Shown: positions 1-11,230 of the stretch, piece after piece | How positions within the stretch are numbered: the stretch's first letter is position 1 | Layout: each line of letters opens with the position of its first letter | Assembly: GCF_000499845.2 (NCBI RefSeq) | Contig: NC_023753.2 | Span: 11,821,181 to 11,885,180 of the forward strand | Origin: Phaseolus vulgaris | Taxonomy: Eukaryota; Streptophyta; Magnoliopsida; Fabales; Fabaceae | Direction: 5' to 3' | Length of the DNA: 64,000 bases | Program-made: the position numbers and the translations under genes | Notes under the pieces: model-generated | The model's database searches: none | What the model saw: the letters and a program-made list of their open reading frames with translations, nothing else | Told to the model about the DNA's origin: nothing

Positions 1-2138
1 AAGTACTGGATTCAAAGTACGGCCTGGATCCTAGTAGTGTTCATATATCTGTAAAATATCAGTCCTGGTGGTGGAGAGATTTGCTGAAGGTGTGTAGAGA
101 AGGAGGAGGAAATTGGTGGTTTCAAGAACAAGTTGGATGGAAAATAGGGAGTGGGGATAAAGTTAGGTTTTGGGAGGATGTGTAGGTTGGTAATTCGAAC
201 TTGAAAACCTTGTTTCCAAGATTGTATTCTCTATCGCTGAATCAAGGCCAGAAGGTGGAAAAGGTAGGTGTGTGGGATGACTTGGAGTGGAGATGGATCT
301 TAACCTGGAGGAGAAGCATATTTGAGTGGGAATCGTTATTGGAATATGAGCTTGATAACCACATTTCCAGGGTCAGGTTTAGGAAGGATGTGGAGAATAC
401 CCAGGTGTGGAGAAGTAATGAATCTGGTTGCTTCTCGGTAAAATTAGCATATGAGTGCTTAGCTAAGCCTGAAAGGGGCCCCCAAAAAGAGGTGTTTATT
501 AACCTTTGGAAGGCAAAGACTTTCCCTAATGTGATGTTTACGGCTTGGAGGGCGTTGCTGGGGAGACTCCCAACAAGTTTGTGCTTAAGTAGGAGAGGGA
601 TAGTGATGAACACCAACACGTGTGCTCTATGTTTGGCCGAGGAAGAGTCTTGTCAACATCTCTTTATGGAATGTAAACATACATGGAGGGTATGGAATAT
701 GTGCTTTAAATGGATTGGTATCTTGTTCGTCCAACATAACAACATCCCACTTTGTGGGCTTCTCTTTGACAAATGGTAGTTGAAAACAAAATATGGTCTG
801 GAGAGGGGTGTGGAAAGCTATAGTACGGAGCATGTGGGAGCATAGAAATGTCGTGGTGTTCAATGAAGGTGTAGTGGATGAAGAAGAGGTGTTCCATAAG
901 GCCCAACTTAAATCGTGGTTGTGGTTAAAACATAAGGGACATAAATTCTATTACTCGTTCTCTGACTGGATGTTGAACCCTTGGACCTGTATTAGTAGCT
1001 ATAAGTAACTTTATGCAGGTTACACTAGAAGATGATGGAAGAGGGAGTCCCGGTGGTATTCATAGATTTGGAGTACAGATGAAGGCTGGATCAATGACAG
1101 GTTGCTCAATAATGAGTTATCAGCTAGGCACAACAAGGAAGAGAAGACAGGGTGCCTCGCAACTTTTTCATGTTAAGTGTACTCTGTAGTTTGCTTAGGG
1201 TGCAGTTACAGCTAGTGAACTGGTTCATTGTGGAGTGCTGGGTATAAGTCCCGAGATGGCATGGTTTTTGATGTTGGAGTCATCCTGCATGTTTGTGAGC
1301 AAGCATTGGGCAACTAGGAGCAGGTTTTGACGGTGTTTTTTGTACTAGTGTGGGGAGACAATAGTATGAGAGGCACAAGATCGTATATCACCTTTGTTAT
1401 GTTAGACCCTTTCTATGTTGTGATGCTTGTAGGATGGTTTTGAAGTGGACGGTTTGTGAACATAAGGATTGGTGTGGTCGCTGGTGGGAATGGCAAAAGA
1501 TGTAGGTGCTGGTGATGGCTGGAGATGTTGTGGAGGTGCTGGAGTCATATGTAGAGGCCACTAAGTTGTCCCGCTAACCTTTTGCTGCTTAACCATTGGT
1601 TTTTGGCTGTCTTGTACAACAGCTGAATATGAGTGAAGATTGGAGACACAAATACGAAGATGTCACGGTATTAAGGTGAAAGGAATGAAGAAGAGGGTGT
1701 TGGCGTGGGTTAAGTACTTGGATGCAGGGGAAGTCTAAGTCTGTTTAGTGGTTATGGAAGCCAAGGGGTAGGTGTGGTTGCTGTTAGAATGTTGGTGGAG
1801 TTTTTTGTTGGCCTTTAAAGTGATGTAGAAAAGAATTCCTGGTACGGCTGCTGGTTTTTTGGGTCCTACCAAAACTGTTTAGTATTCTTGTCACGTTGGT
1901 GCACCTTTTGCTTGCTATTCTTTGTTTTCTTTTAAGCGTTTGTGCTCTTGGGATTAGGTGCCGACTAAGTGTTGTTGTTGTTCAGTTGTTTTTTGGGTGT
2001 GTTTATGTAGGTTAAGCCACATATTGGTTGTTTTCTCTAAGCCTTACGGAGAAGTAACTATGTGGTTGATGTATATGGGTTGGGATACCCCTGAAGTACC
2101 CCACTTAATTTAATTTATTTTAATGCTGATACAAAAAA
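1..2138 (+). mobile_element. LINE (L1-type) retrotransposon, 3' portion
   Basis: The first 1 kb encodes the C-terminus of a plant LINE ORF2. It is followed by about 1.1 kb without coding sequence. That stretch ends near 2080-2138 in the typical plant L1 tail: a GGTTGGGATACCCC-like block, AT-rich sequence, 'gctgatac' and a short A-run. The 5' part (endonuclease and reverse transcriptase core) lies outside the window or is missing. The non-coding part is slightly richer in G and T than its surroundings and holds no ORF I recognise. The 3' boundary is inferred from the A-run at 2132-2138; no target-site duplication could be tested because the 5' end is not in view. Confidence 0.75.
3..1008 (+). 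pseudogene. LINE ORF2 C-terminus with reverse-transcriptase zinc-binding (zf-RVT) domain, broken
   Basis: Frame 3 reads a tryptophan-rich segment typical of the region after the LINE reverse transcriptase (W-W-W-R-D-L...G-N-W-W-F), then a stop (TAG) at 183-185. It continues as a 192-codon stretch from 201. This stretch carries the zf-RVT module: 'VWRSNESGCFSVKLAYE', 'AWRALLGRLPT', and a zinc site C-A-L-C ... C-Q-H-L-F-M-E-C at about 620-675. A second stop at 777-779 and a frame change lead into 793-1008, which reads the usual C-terminal 'VW.AI..SMWEHRN' motif and the final 'DWMLNPWTCI'. In plant LINEs this domain follows the polymerase in ORF2p. Two stops and one frameshift make the copy non-functional. 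Confidence 0.8.
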
Positions 2139-2231
2139 CATAATCGTAGATGCAGAAACAAGGAACACAAACAACATATTTGTGGAAAGATTCTCAAAAG
2201 CAAATTTTTGTTATGGATGTATAATAGTTTA

Positions 2232-2672
2232 TGTTAGAAAATTATGTAAATTAATTTTAAAATATGATTCATATGAAATAGATTTTGGACTTTAGGTCTA
2301 AATATGATTTAATAAAATAAAAGACTCATTGATTAATGTGAGAAATGATATATATTATATTATCTAATGAAAATTTAATCAGATGGAGATTGGAAAATAA
2401 TAGAAATAGGATTCTATCTATGCAAAGAAGGTTGTCTCACTGTTGGTCATCAATAAAGCATGTGACAAGAACAAAATTGCCAAGAGATAGATTGAGAAAA
2501 TGTGATTAAAGAAAATGCTCACATAGGGACTCTCATGAATCAAGGTAAGTGTCTATCTCTATTATAATTAATGTATGGAATGTGAGAATCATAGTTTGTA
2601 AGATTCTTAAGATGATGATGATCATTACTGTATGCTTTGATTTTACATGAATTTGAACATTATGATTTTACA
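2232..2672 (+). repeat. 5' LTR of the copia element
   Basis: This starts TGTTAGAAAATT and ends ATTTTACA just before the primer-binding site. It aligns with 17826-18105 over the stretches around 'agattttggactt', 'aagactcattg', 'gaaggttgtctcact' and 'catcaataaag'. About 180 bp here (roughly 2470-2650) is absent from the right LTR, so the two LTRs are unequal in length (441 and 280 bp). Confidence 0.82.
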
Positions 2673-2674
2673 TG

Positions 2675-2686
2675 TGGTATTAAAGC
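2675..2686 (+). other. Primer-binding site (tRNA-iMet type)
   Basis: TGGTATTAAAGC lies two bases after the 5' LTR. It differs at two positions from the usual plant copia sequence TGGTATCAGAGC, which pairs with the 3' end of initiator methionine tRNA. The changes fit decay of an old copy. Confidence 0.7.
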
Positions 2687-2814
2687 ATGGTTTAATCTCG
2701 AGTCTTTCGTTGCATCATAAATCATGAATTTTTGTTTTATTTTAAATGCAAGATGAAAAGATTATGATAATTAAAAGTAAGGACATAAATATATATTTGT
2801 ATATATTTTTTATG

Positions 2815-3246
2815 AATGATATTATTTCTGGAATTATTTGTATGAAAGATTTGTAATCACCAAAGTGATAAAATCTTTATGTTTTATTTAATTCCAAATT
2901 ACTGATGAATTTTATTTCAATTAATGATACTATTTCTGGAATTATTTGAATGATAGATTTGTAATCACCAAAGTGATAAAATCTTTATGTTTTATTTAAT
3001 TCCAAATTCCTGATGAATTTTATTTCAATTAATGATACTATTTCTAGAATTATTTGTATGATATATTTGTAATCACCAAAGTGATAAAATCTTTATGTTT
3101 TATTTAATTTCAAATTACTGATGAATTTTATTTCAATTAATGATATTATTTCTGGAATTATTTGTATGATAGATTTGTTAATCACCAAAGTGATCAAATC
3201 TTTATGTTTTATTTAATTCCAAATTACTGATGAATTTTATTTCAAT
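2815..3246 (+). repeat. Four tandem 108-bp repeats in the copia leader
   Basis: Units begin at 2815, 2923, 3031 and 3139 (each opening 'aatgata.tatttct'), an exact 108-bp period. Each contains 'gtaatcaccaaagtgat' and 'aatctttatgttttattt'. The units differ from each other by only a few substitutions and one inserted T in the last. The array sits between the primer-binding site and gag and has no coding capacity. Confidence 0.92.
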
Positions 3247-3556
3247 TACCTATAGAATGAATGTTAAATTATTTATTTATGGGTAAATTGAAATTCATTA
3301 TTATAAGGCATTTGTGGACCACCCAAAGGTTGATTAGTTGTCCTTATAATTAATGCATATGATTGTTGGTAGTGAGTATGTGTTATTAGTTTTGTTTGTA
3401 TATCCAAAGATAACAAGTATTTCTAGTTAATGCATATGTCTTACCAAATAATGTTAATATTATTAGCATCATTATGTTTTGTGTATTAATGTATCACCCA
3501 AAGAGTATGCATAAAATGTTTGTTTGTTATCTGAATCTGTATTGTATGTTTAGTTT

Positions 3557-5624
3557 ATGACTCGAAATATTAATGTTAAACATGTGTTAATTGAAGTATT
3601 TGTTCTTGTGTCTTTACATTTGTATGTTAAGTATGTTATAGTCTTTAATGGACTGAATTTTCCTGATTGGAAACATGTTGCTATTATTGATGCTAGCAAC
3701 ATTGAAGAGAAAACTCATTATAAGGTTTGGAAAAAGTCAAACAGACTTAGCGTGATGTTTATGTGAATGAGCATAGCAAGTAATATTAAGTCCGCTCTTC
3801 CCAAAACTGATAATACAAAAGAATTTATGAAATTTGTGAGCGCTCCTAAATTACTAATAAGTCTCTTGATACATTAATGAGTACCTTAACTACAATGAAA
3901 TTTGATAGTTCTCGTACTATGCATGAACATATCATTGAAATGACAAATATTGCAGCAAGACTTAACTCACTTGGAATGGTGGTGGATGAGAATTTTCTTG
4001 TACAATTCATCTTGAACCCATTACCGTCTGAGTATGGTCCTTTCCAAATGAACTATAATAACATGAAAGACAAATGAAATGTGCATGAATTGCACAATAT
4101 GTTAGTTCAGGAAGGGATCAGACGTAAGAATCAAGGAAACCACTCCATTAATTATGTGAACAATCAGAGAGTTGGAAAGAAAGTTTACAAGAAACATGGA
4201 AAGGCTAAAGGACCATTAAAGATAAATGAGTCCTCTACTAAACTCCAGAAGAAAAATGACAAATGTCATTTTTGTTGGAAATCTGGACATTTCCAAAAGG
4301 ATTGTTTGAAACGTAATGTTTGGTTCGAAAAGAAAGGAAAACATAGTGCTTTTTATGTATGTTTTGAATCAAACTTAACTGAAGTTTCACATAATTCTTG
4401 GTGGATTGATTCTAGATGCACAACTCATGTTCCTAATATGATACATGGATTCCTTAAAACCCGAACCATAAAACTAAATGAAAAGTTTGTCTTTATGGGG
4501 AATAGAGTGAAAGTTCCAGTGGAAGCTATCGGGACTTATCGTTTAATCCTTAACACTAGATTTTATTTAGACTTGATGGATACTTTTTATGTACTTAGTA
4601 TCTCTAGCAATTTAGTTTCTTTGTCTAAACTTGATGTTGTTGGATACTCTTTTAATTTTGGGAATGGTTGTTTCAGTTTGTATAAGAGTACTTGTTTGAT
4701 TGGATTTGATACTCTTTATGATGGTTTATATAAATTGAATCTTGATAATTTATATGCTGAAATTCTTATGACTTCGCATCATAATGTTCACACTAAACGT
4801 GATTTAGTGAATGAATGTTCTGCTTTCTTATGGCATAAACGTTTAGGACATATTTCCAAAGAATGTATGGAAAGATTAGTAAAGAATGAAATTTTATTGA
4901 TCTAAATGTATGTGTGGATTGTATTGAAGGCAAACAAACAAAACACACAAAGAAAGGAGCCACAAGAAGCACTCAGCTTCTTGAAATTATACACACTAAT
5001 ATGTGTGGACATTTTGATGTAAATTCTTTCAATAAAAAAAGGTATTTTATCACCTTTATTGATTTTTTTTCACGTTATGATTATGTCTATTTATTGCATG
5101 AAAAATATAAATCAATGAATGCTTTGGAAGTTTATATAAATGAAGTGGAAAAACAATTAGACAGAAAGGTGAGAAATGTAGGTCAGATAGAGGTGGTGAA
5201 TATTATGAAAAATATGATGAAAGTGGACAACACCCTATTTTATTTGCTAAGTTCCTTGAGAAACGTGGTATTTGTGCTTAATACACAATGTTAGGTACAC
5301 CACAACAAAATGGTTTGTCAGAAAGGCGTAATCGAACTTTAGTTGATATGGTTAGGAGTATGTTAAGTAATTCATTGGTTATCCAACAAAGTCAAAATGG
5401 TATATGTTTTAGTGTTCTACCCATAGTACAAGAATTGTTGAAATTGGAAATGCACGGTTCATTGAAAATGGTGAAACTAGTGGGAGTGAAGCATCACAAA
5501 ATGTGGAGATTAAGGAAGTTAGAGTACAAGTTCCTTTAACTAGTACCTCTACTACAAGTATTATTGTTCCTAATGTAGTTGAACCACTCAATGATGAAGA
5601 AGAACAACAAATTAATGGTCATGA
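3557..5624 (+). pseudogene. copia gag-protease-integrase, 5' part of the polyprotein, broken
   Basis: In order: gag fragments (3557-3766 and 3877-4077); a nucleocapsid zinc knuckle CHFCWKSGHFQKDC near 4264-4305; the protease motif WWIDSRCTTHV near 4400, where the catalytic D-S-G reads D-S-R; the integrase zinc-site start 'LWHKRLGHIS' near 4830; and the integrase core with 'FITFIDFFSRYDYVYLL' (5048-5098) and 'GTPQQNGLSERRNRTL' (5291-5340). The reading shifts frame at least four times (around 4078, 4904, 5180 and 5285). The piece ends in the acidic linker 'EEEQQINGH' exactly where the CACTA element begins. Copia proteins of this kind act in virus-like particles to make and insert DNA copies; this one cannot. 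Confidence 0.85.
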
Positions 5625-5694
5625 CCCTAGTGCAAAATGAAGAAAAGAGCACTCTTTATTTAGTGCGGCTTTGCGCTTAAACACATTCATAAAA

Positions 5695-5815
5695 AACGCG
5701 GTGGAATTTTTTTAAAATTAATTTGATTTACAAATGCGGCTGTTTGTATAGCCGCATTTGTAAATCAAAGCGCTTGATTTACAAATGCGGTTTTTACGTT
5801 TAGCCGCATTTTTAA
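5695..5815. repeat. CACTA copy 1, left subterminal palindromic repeats
   Basis: Two inverted pairs of the motif ACAAATGCGG...CCGCATTTGT occur here (about 5731-5768 and 5779-5816), separated by short loops. Earlier, 5646-5700 carries single motif relatives (GTGCGGC, AACGCGG). Repeats of this kind near CACTA ends are the binding sites of the element's own TNPA-like protein in well-studied systems; the function here is inferred. Confidence 0.8.
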
Positions 5816-6368
5816 ATGCTTTTTACCCTAAATTTTTTTACGCGCCTCACCACTTTTGTAGTTTCTTTCTGTTCTTGCCTTTCACTTTCTTCCTCTCAAT
5901 CTTCACAAATGTCTATTTTTTAATAGCTTTTGTTTCCTTGCATTGGTGGTCAAAGGTACTATTCCATTAGGTCTCCGTCGCTGGTCCGCCACCGCTTCCG
6001 TTGCTGCCGTTGTTGCTCTTGCTCCCTTACCACTCTTCACCACCAACTTTGATTCACGCACAAGGTTGGTGTATGCTGTTTTAAATTTTTAAAATTTTTT
6101 TTTGCATTTTTTTGATTTTTTTATGTATTATAATTTGTATATTTTAAATTTTATATTATTTAGTATTTATTATATTTTGAATTTGTATGTTTTTTATGTA
6201 TTATAATTTGTATTTTTTAAAATTTATATTATTTAGTATTAGTACTTATTATATTTTGAATTTGTTATTTTTTATGTATTATGTAATTTATATTAAAGTT
6301 TATATTATTTAGTAGTTAGTTGTTATTTTATATGTTATATTTGGCAATAATACGTTCTGGTGTTGAGT

Positions 6369-6389
6369 CCGAGGGTGTTCGACCCTCGG
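6369..6389 (+). other. Conserved hairpin upstream of the CACTA transposase start
   Basis: CCGAGGGT (6369-6376), loop GTTCG, ACCCTCGG (6382-6389) form a perfect 8-bp stem. It lies about 55 bp before the transposase ATG at 6445. The same hairpin, with one A-to-G change in a stem, lies at about 55228-55250 in copy 2. The conserved position suggests a role in the leader, but this is inference. Confidence 0.5.
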
Positions 6390-6479
6390 CAAACGCGTGA
6401 GATAGAACACTGATATAAAAATCCTAACTATTCCAGAATATATAATGGATCGAAATTGGATGAATTCTATTCGTATAAG

Positions 6480-7673
6480 TGATGAGCATATATTTATTCA
6501 CACTCAATAATTTTAATCATAGATTATTGGACTATAATAATAAATAAATCCATTGTTTTAATTAATATTCTTATAATTGGGTTTATTTGGGCCTTAACTA
6601 TTATTATTGTTAATTTTGTGTTTTTAGAGTAAATTATCCGGAGGAAGCATCTACCTTTGTGAATGGGCCAAATATGCAAAAGTCCAAGTTGCTTCTTGAA
6701 CCAAAACAGAAAACAAATTCTGAGGAGAAGAAAGAGAAAATAAAAGCTACTAGATTCCAGAAACAAAATTGGAAGCAAATCTTCTGCAAAATAAAAAGAA
6801 TTATGGAAAGTGGAAACTGTTTACAAAATCTAAACTGCAATATTTTCCCAAGATCCTTGGAGCAGAAAAGCCCAATAAAAAAGGACACAAGTATTAAGGA
6901 GAAGAGAGGGCTTCATAGGGTTTTCTTAGTTTATTTTCTTCTTTGTAATTCTTTTGTTTTGCCTCCGCATGGAAGGTTAAACCTTTTTGGTTGATTCCTT
7001 TGTAATTTCCCATTGAGTTCTAAGGTTTTGTTCTATAAAAGTTTCGATTTTTAAGTCTCTATAGCAGTTGTTTTTATTGTCTAATCTCCTGGAAAACTAG
7101 TTTTTGTGAGAGGTTGTACTTGAACGCATGATTGAGAGTCTTCCTTGTCTTAAACTTTGGTTTCTTAGTTAGTTCGCATCGTTCTAATTAATTTCTTGGG
7201 CGCATGATTCAAGAGAGAGAAGGTAAGCATTCCCATGGAGTATACGCATGGAACAAAGTGGGTATTGATTAAACTAGTAGACGCATGCTTTACTGGTGAG
7301 TTTCAGTTGAATCAGATCGGCGCATGTTCAATCTGGTTTAGCTCTGTTGGAGGATTGAGAAAAGATTAATCTTTAGAGAACCTGTGAAGAATTCAATGGT
7401 GGAAGAACTTGGGATCAACTGGTTTTTATTTGTTATTTTAATCTTTTTTTATATTTTCTGCACAATTATCTCAAACCCCCTTTTTATCTTTATTGTTATT
7501 GTTAACTTTTATTGCTTGCAGATAGATTCTAAACCCTGATCAACTGATTTTACTATTGGATTCGTTGGGAGACGACTTTGGGACATTTGTCCACAATTAT
7601 ACTATCATCTCTCTAGTGTTAGACAAGTCTACACTAGAATCATATTAATTTGACAGCAAAACGACAGCTATCA
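6480..7673 (+). mobile_element. Solo LTR (gypsy-like) inside the CACTA transposase gene
   Basis: The insert starts TGATGAGC and ends GCTATCA (TG...CA ends) and is flanked by the 5-bp duplication ATAAG at 6475-6479 and 7674-7678. Copy 2 of the CACTA element has the uninterrupted sequence at this point. The 1,194 bp have no retrotransposon coding domain and no second LTR, so it is a solo LTR left by recombination. Six copies of CGCATG are scattered through it. The opening TGATGAGC resembles LTR starts of large plant Ty3/gypsy elements, but lineage and orientation are inferred. Confidence 0.87.
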
Positions 7674-9642
7674 ATAAGTGAGGAGTACGAAAGAGGAGTA
7701 GAAGAATTTATACAATTTGCACAACGTAACACAATTAATAGTGGTCATGATGGAGCAAAGATCAGGTGTCCGTGCGTTAATTGTTTGAATGGAAGGATAC
7801 TGGATGTTAATATAATGAGGGAGCACGTGCTATGTGATGGGTTTCTTCGATCTTATACAACTTGGACATGGCATGGTGAATTATTAAATTACCACGTGTT
7901 TCCGTAACTGAAGAATACGTGGGGTCCACCATGGATGAAGCAGTACACGATGATGTAGATGATGATGGATTGGAGGACATGATTTGTGATGTAGGAGTTG
8001 AGTCTTTTGCAAAAGCGCATGGATATGGAAGTATGTCAAGCGATGCAGAGACTTCATTGTATCCTGGATCAACTAACTTCACACGGTTGTCGGCAGTGTT
8101 AAGACTGATGAATTTGAAGGCAATAAATGAATGGACTGATAAAAGCTTCACGGAATTGCTACAATTGTTAGGATATGCTTTCAGAGGGAAATACTCTACC
8201 TAATCGTAATTATGAGGCCAAAAAGATTCTTTGTCCAATGGGTATGGAGTATAAAAAGATACATGCATGTCCTAATGATTGTATATTATACCGAAAAGAT
8301 TTTGAATTGTTGAAAAGTTGTCCGAGGTGTGGGTTATCACATTATAAGTTGAAACAAAAAGATGATGATACTATTGAAGATAAAGAAAAGCATGGACCCC
8401 CAATGAAGGTTATGTGGTATCTTCCCATCATTCCAAGGATGAAGCGTTTGTTTGCAAACCCAAACGATGCTAAGAATCTTAGATGGCATGTAGATGAGAG
8501 GAAATGTGATGGCATGTACCGACATCCAGCTGATTCTATTCAGTGGAAGAAATTTGATGATGAGTTTCCAGAGTTTGGTAAAGAATCAAGAAATATCCGA
8601 CTTGGTTTAGATACGGAATGAATCCGTATGGTAATATGAGTACAAATCACAGTTCATGGCCTGTTTTACTAGTTATTTACAACTTACCTCCTGGATTGTG
8701 CATGAAGCGAAAATACATGATGTTGTCTATGATGATATCCGGTCCGAAACGGCCAGGGAATGATATTGATGTTTATCTAAATCCTCTAATTGAAGATTTG
8801 AAGTTAATGTGGGACCAGGGTGTTGAAGTATTTGACAGATTTTCTAATGAAACTTTTAAGCTTTATGCCATGTTATTTTGCACCATCAATGACTTTCCGA
8901 CATATGGTAACTTATCAGGTTATAATGTTAAGGGTCATAAAGCATGTCCAATATGCGAAGAAGACACTGCTTCTCAACAATTGAAACATGGAAGGAAGAC
9001 AATATATCTTCGGCATCAAAGGTTTCTTAGAAGTCATCATCTTTACCGGAGGTTGAAAAAAGCCTTTAATGGACACCAAGAGGCTAGTGGTCCACCAACT
9101 CCATTAACCGGTGTTGAGGTTTACGAAAAGGTAAATAACATAGACCACACCTTCGATAAGTAAAAAAAAGTCATATGTGACAAACATTTGGAAGAAGAAA
9201 TCAATCTTCTTTGATCTTCCGTACTGGTCGAGGTTAGAAGTCAGACATTGTATAGATGTAATGCATGTTGAGAAGAATGTGTGTGATAGCTTAATTGGTA
9301 CACTTCTTAACATTAACGGGAAGACGAAGGATGGTCTAAATGCTCGTTTAGATTTGATTGAGATGAACATATGCGACGAGTTGGCTCCCATAGAAATGGG
9401 TAAGCGTACATATTTGCCCCTAGCCTGTTACACAATGTCAAAAGATGAAAAAAAAATAGTTTTTTTCAATGTCTAAAGGGTGTGAAAGTGCCACAAGGAC
9501 ATTCCTCAAATGTGAAGAGCCTATTGTCAATGAAAGATTTGAAGTTAATTGGGTTGAAGTCTCATGATTGTCACATCTTGATGCAACAGTTGTTGCCGGT
9601 AGCTATCCGTGGGATCTTACCAAAAAATGTTAGACATACCAT

Positions 9643-11230
9643 TGTTGGGTCTATTAGTGTCTAAGTTCAAGAGGGGTGGGGTGAATTGAGCTTATAAAAT
9701 TTTCGCTGGAACACACAATTTTCAGTATACCAGAGGCAAAAAGAACATATTGTTTTCACATGAAACAGATTGATTCTTCAGAGCAGTCTAGCACAATTTG
9801 AATTTGTTCAATGTAGAATTGTGATTAACAGAGAGTTACAACAGAGTCAGATCAGCTGAATATTATGAGGATGAAGGATACAGTTATGCTTAGAAATCAA
9901 ACAAATTTACTCAACACAAGGTTCTAAGGAGAATGGTTCTTTCTCAGATTTTAATGAATAGACTGTTTGTTCACAGATCACTTAAACCATCATATACGAC
10001 TGCCTTGTTTGTGATTAGAAAGCTTTAACAAATCAGGAAGAACAGTTTTTACTTAAACCCAGAATTAACAGATTCAATTTCAAAAGAACAGATTTAGTTC
10101 TTGACAAAATTAAGCAAAACCAGAAATGAGTGCAGGGATGAGAAGAAAAAAAGGCACACAAGTTTTTATACTGGTTCACTCATACAGAGCTACGTCCAGT
10201 CTCACCTTACCCCAAGGTGGAATCCACTAAAAATAGTACCAATTACTTACAAACTCAGCAGTTCTTGAACACTACAAGAACAACACCAACAATGCTGAAA
10301 AACCCTATTTCAGCACACCTTGCACTCCAAGAAACCCTATCAAGGAGTGACTAACATTTACACCTTTACAAACCAGAATAAAGGAAAGATTACACCTGAA
10401 AAGAAGATGCAAGAACTCAAAACCAGTAGTTCAATTTGCTGCAGAACTGCACCAGCACCTTCACCAAGATCAAAGGTTTCCTAGAACAAGCACACTTGAA
10501 AATCTCTTTGGAAAACCTTTCAAAAATCTTTCAATCCTTCTTCTCACATGGAAATTGTTTGATCTCTGTCAAAAACGTAATTGCTCAGCCCCTTTTCAAT
10601 GTGAGAGAGACTTTTCTTTATATTGAAAACAGTTTCTAACTTCTTTTCAAAAAACAGTTGAAAAGCAGTTATGAAAACAACAGATTCATTTTTGAACTTA
10701 ACAGATTTATTTTGTGAAAACCGCCAACTCAGCTAACTGAAATAACTGTCTGAGTTGTACCTTTGGTGCCCTAACTAACTTGTGAAAAACCTTTCAACTG
10801 ACCAAAGAACAAACCTGTTCTTTCACAATGAAACAGATTAAATGATAGTAGATAGGCCAGCTCAGCTTTAACTGAAATAACTAACTAAGCTTTACCTGTG
10901 GTGTCTTAGCAGAATTTTAGAAAAGCCTTTTAACAGAGAAGAAATAAACCGATTCTTTCTCCATAAAACAGATTTATTTGTGTACTGATTTAAAACTTTT
11001 AAGAGCACTTTAAAAAGCTTTTCAAAAAACCATTTAACCACATCATGTGCTTGATCTAGGCTTGGTTAGGATCTAGGATAGATCATGTAGCAAAAGGCAA
11101 CCTTACACAAATACAAGCCTACATACAAGATCATCTAAACCTATTACAAACATTACAACAAACTAGCTATTTTTCTACATCAAACACACACTAACACTAG
11201 GTAGAGAAGAGGCTTCATCCATCTTCAACA
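9643..11230 (-). mobile_element. Solo LTR (Sirevirus/copia-like) inside the CACTA transposase gene
   Basis: The insert begins TGTTGGGTC and ends TTCAACA. It is flanked by ACCAT at 9638-9642 and 11231-11235, and copy 2 reads straight through the site. At 1,588 bp it is long for an LTR, as in Sireviruses. On the minus strand near 10215-10155 it reads GGACGTAGCTC...GAGTGAACCAGTATAAA, the same block as 24353-24390 in the Sirevirus-like remnant, which gives its family and its minus orientation. No internal domain or second LTR is present. Confidence 0.85.
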
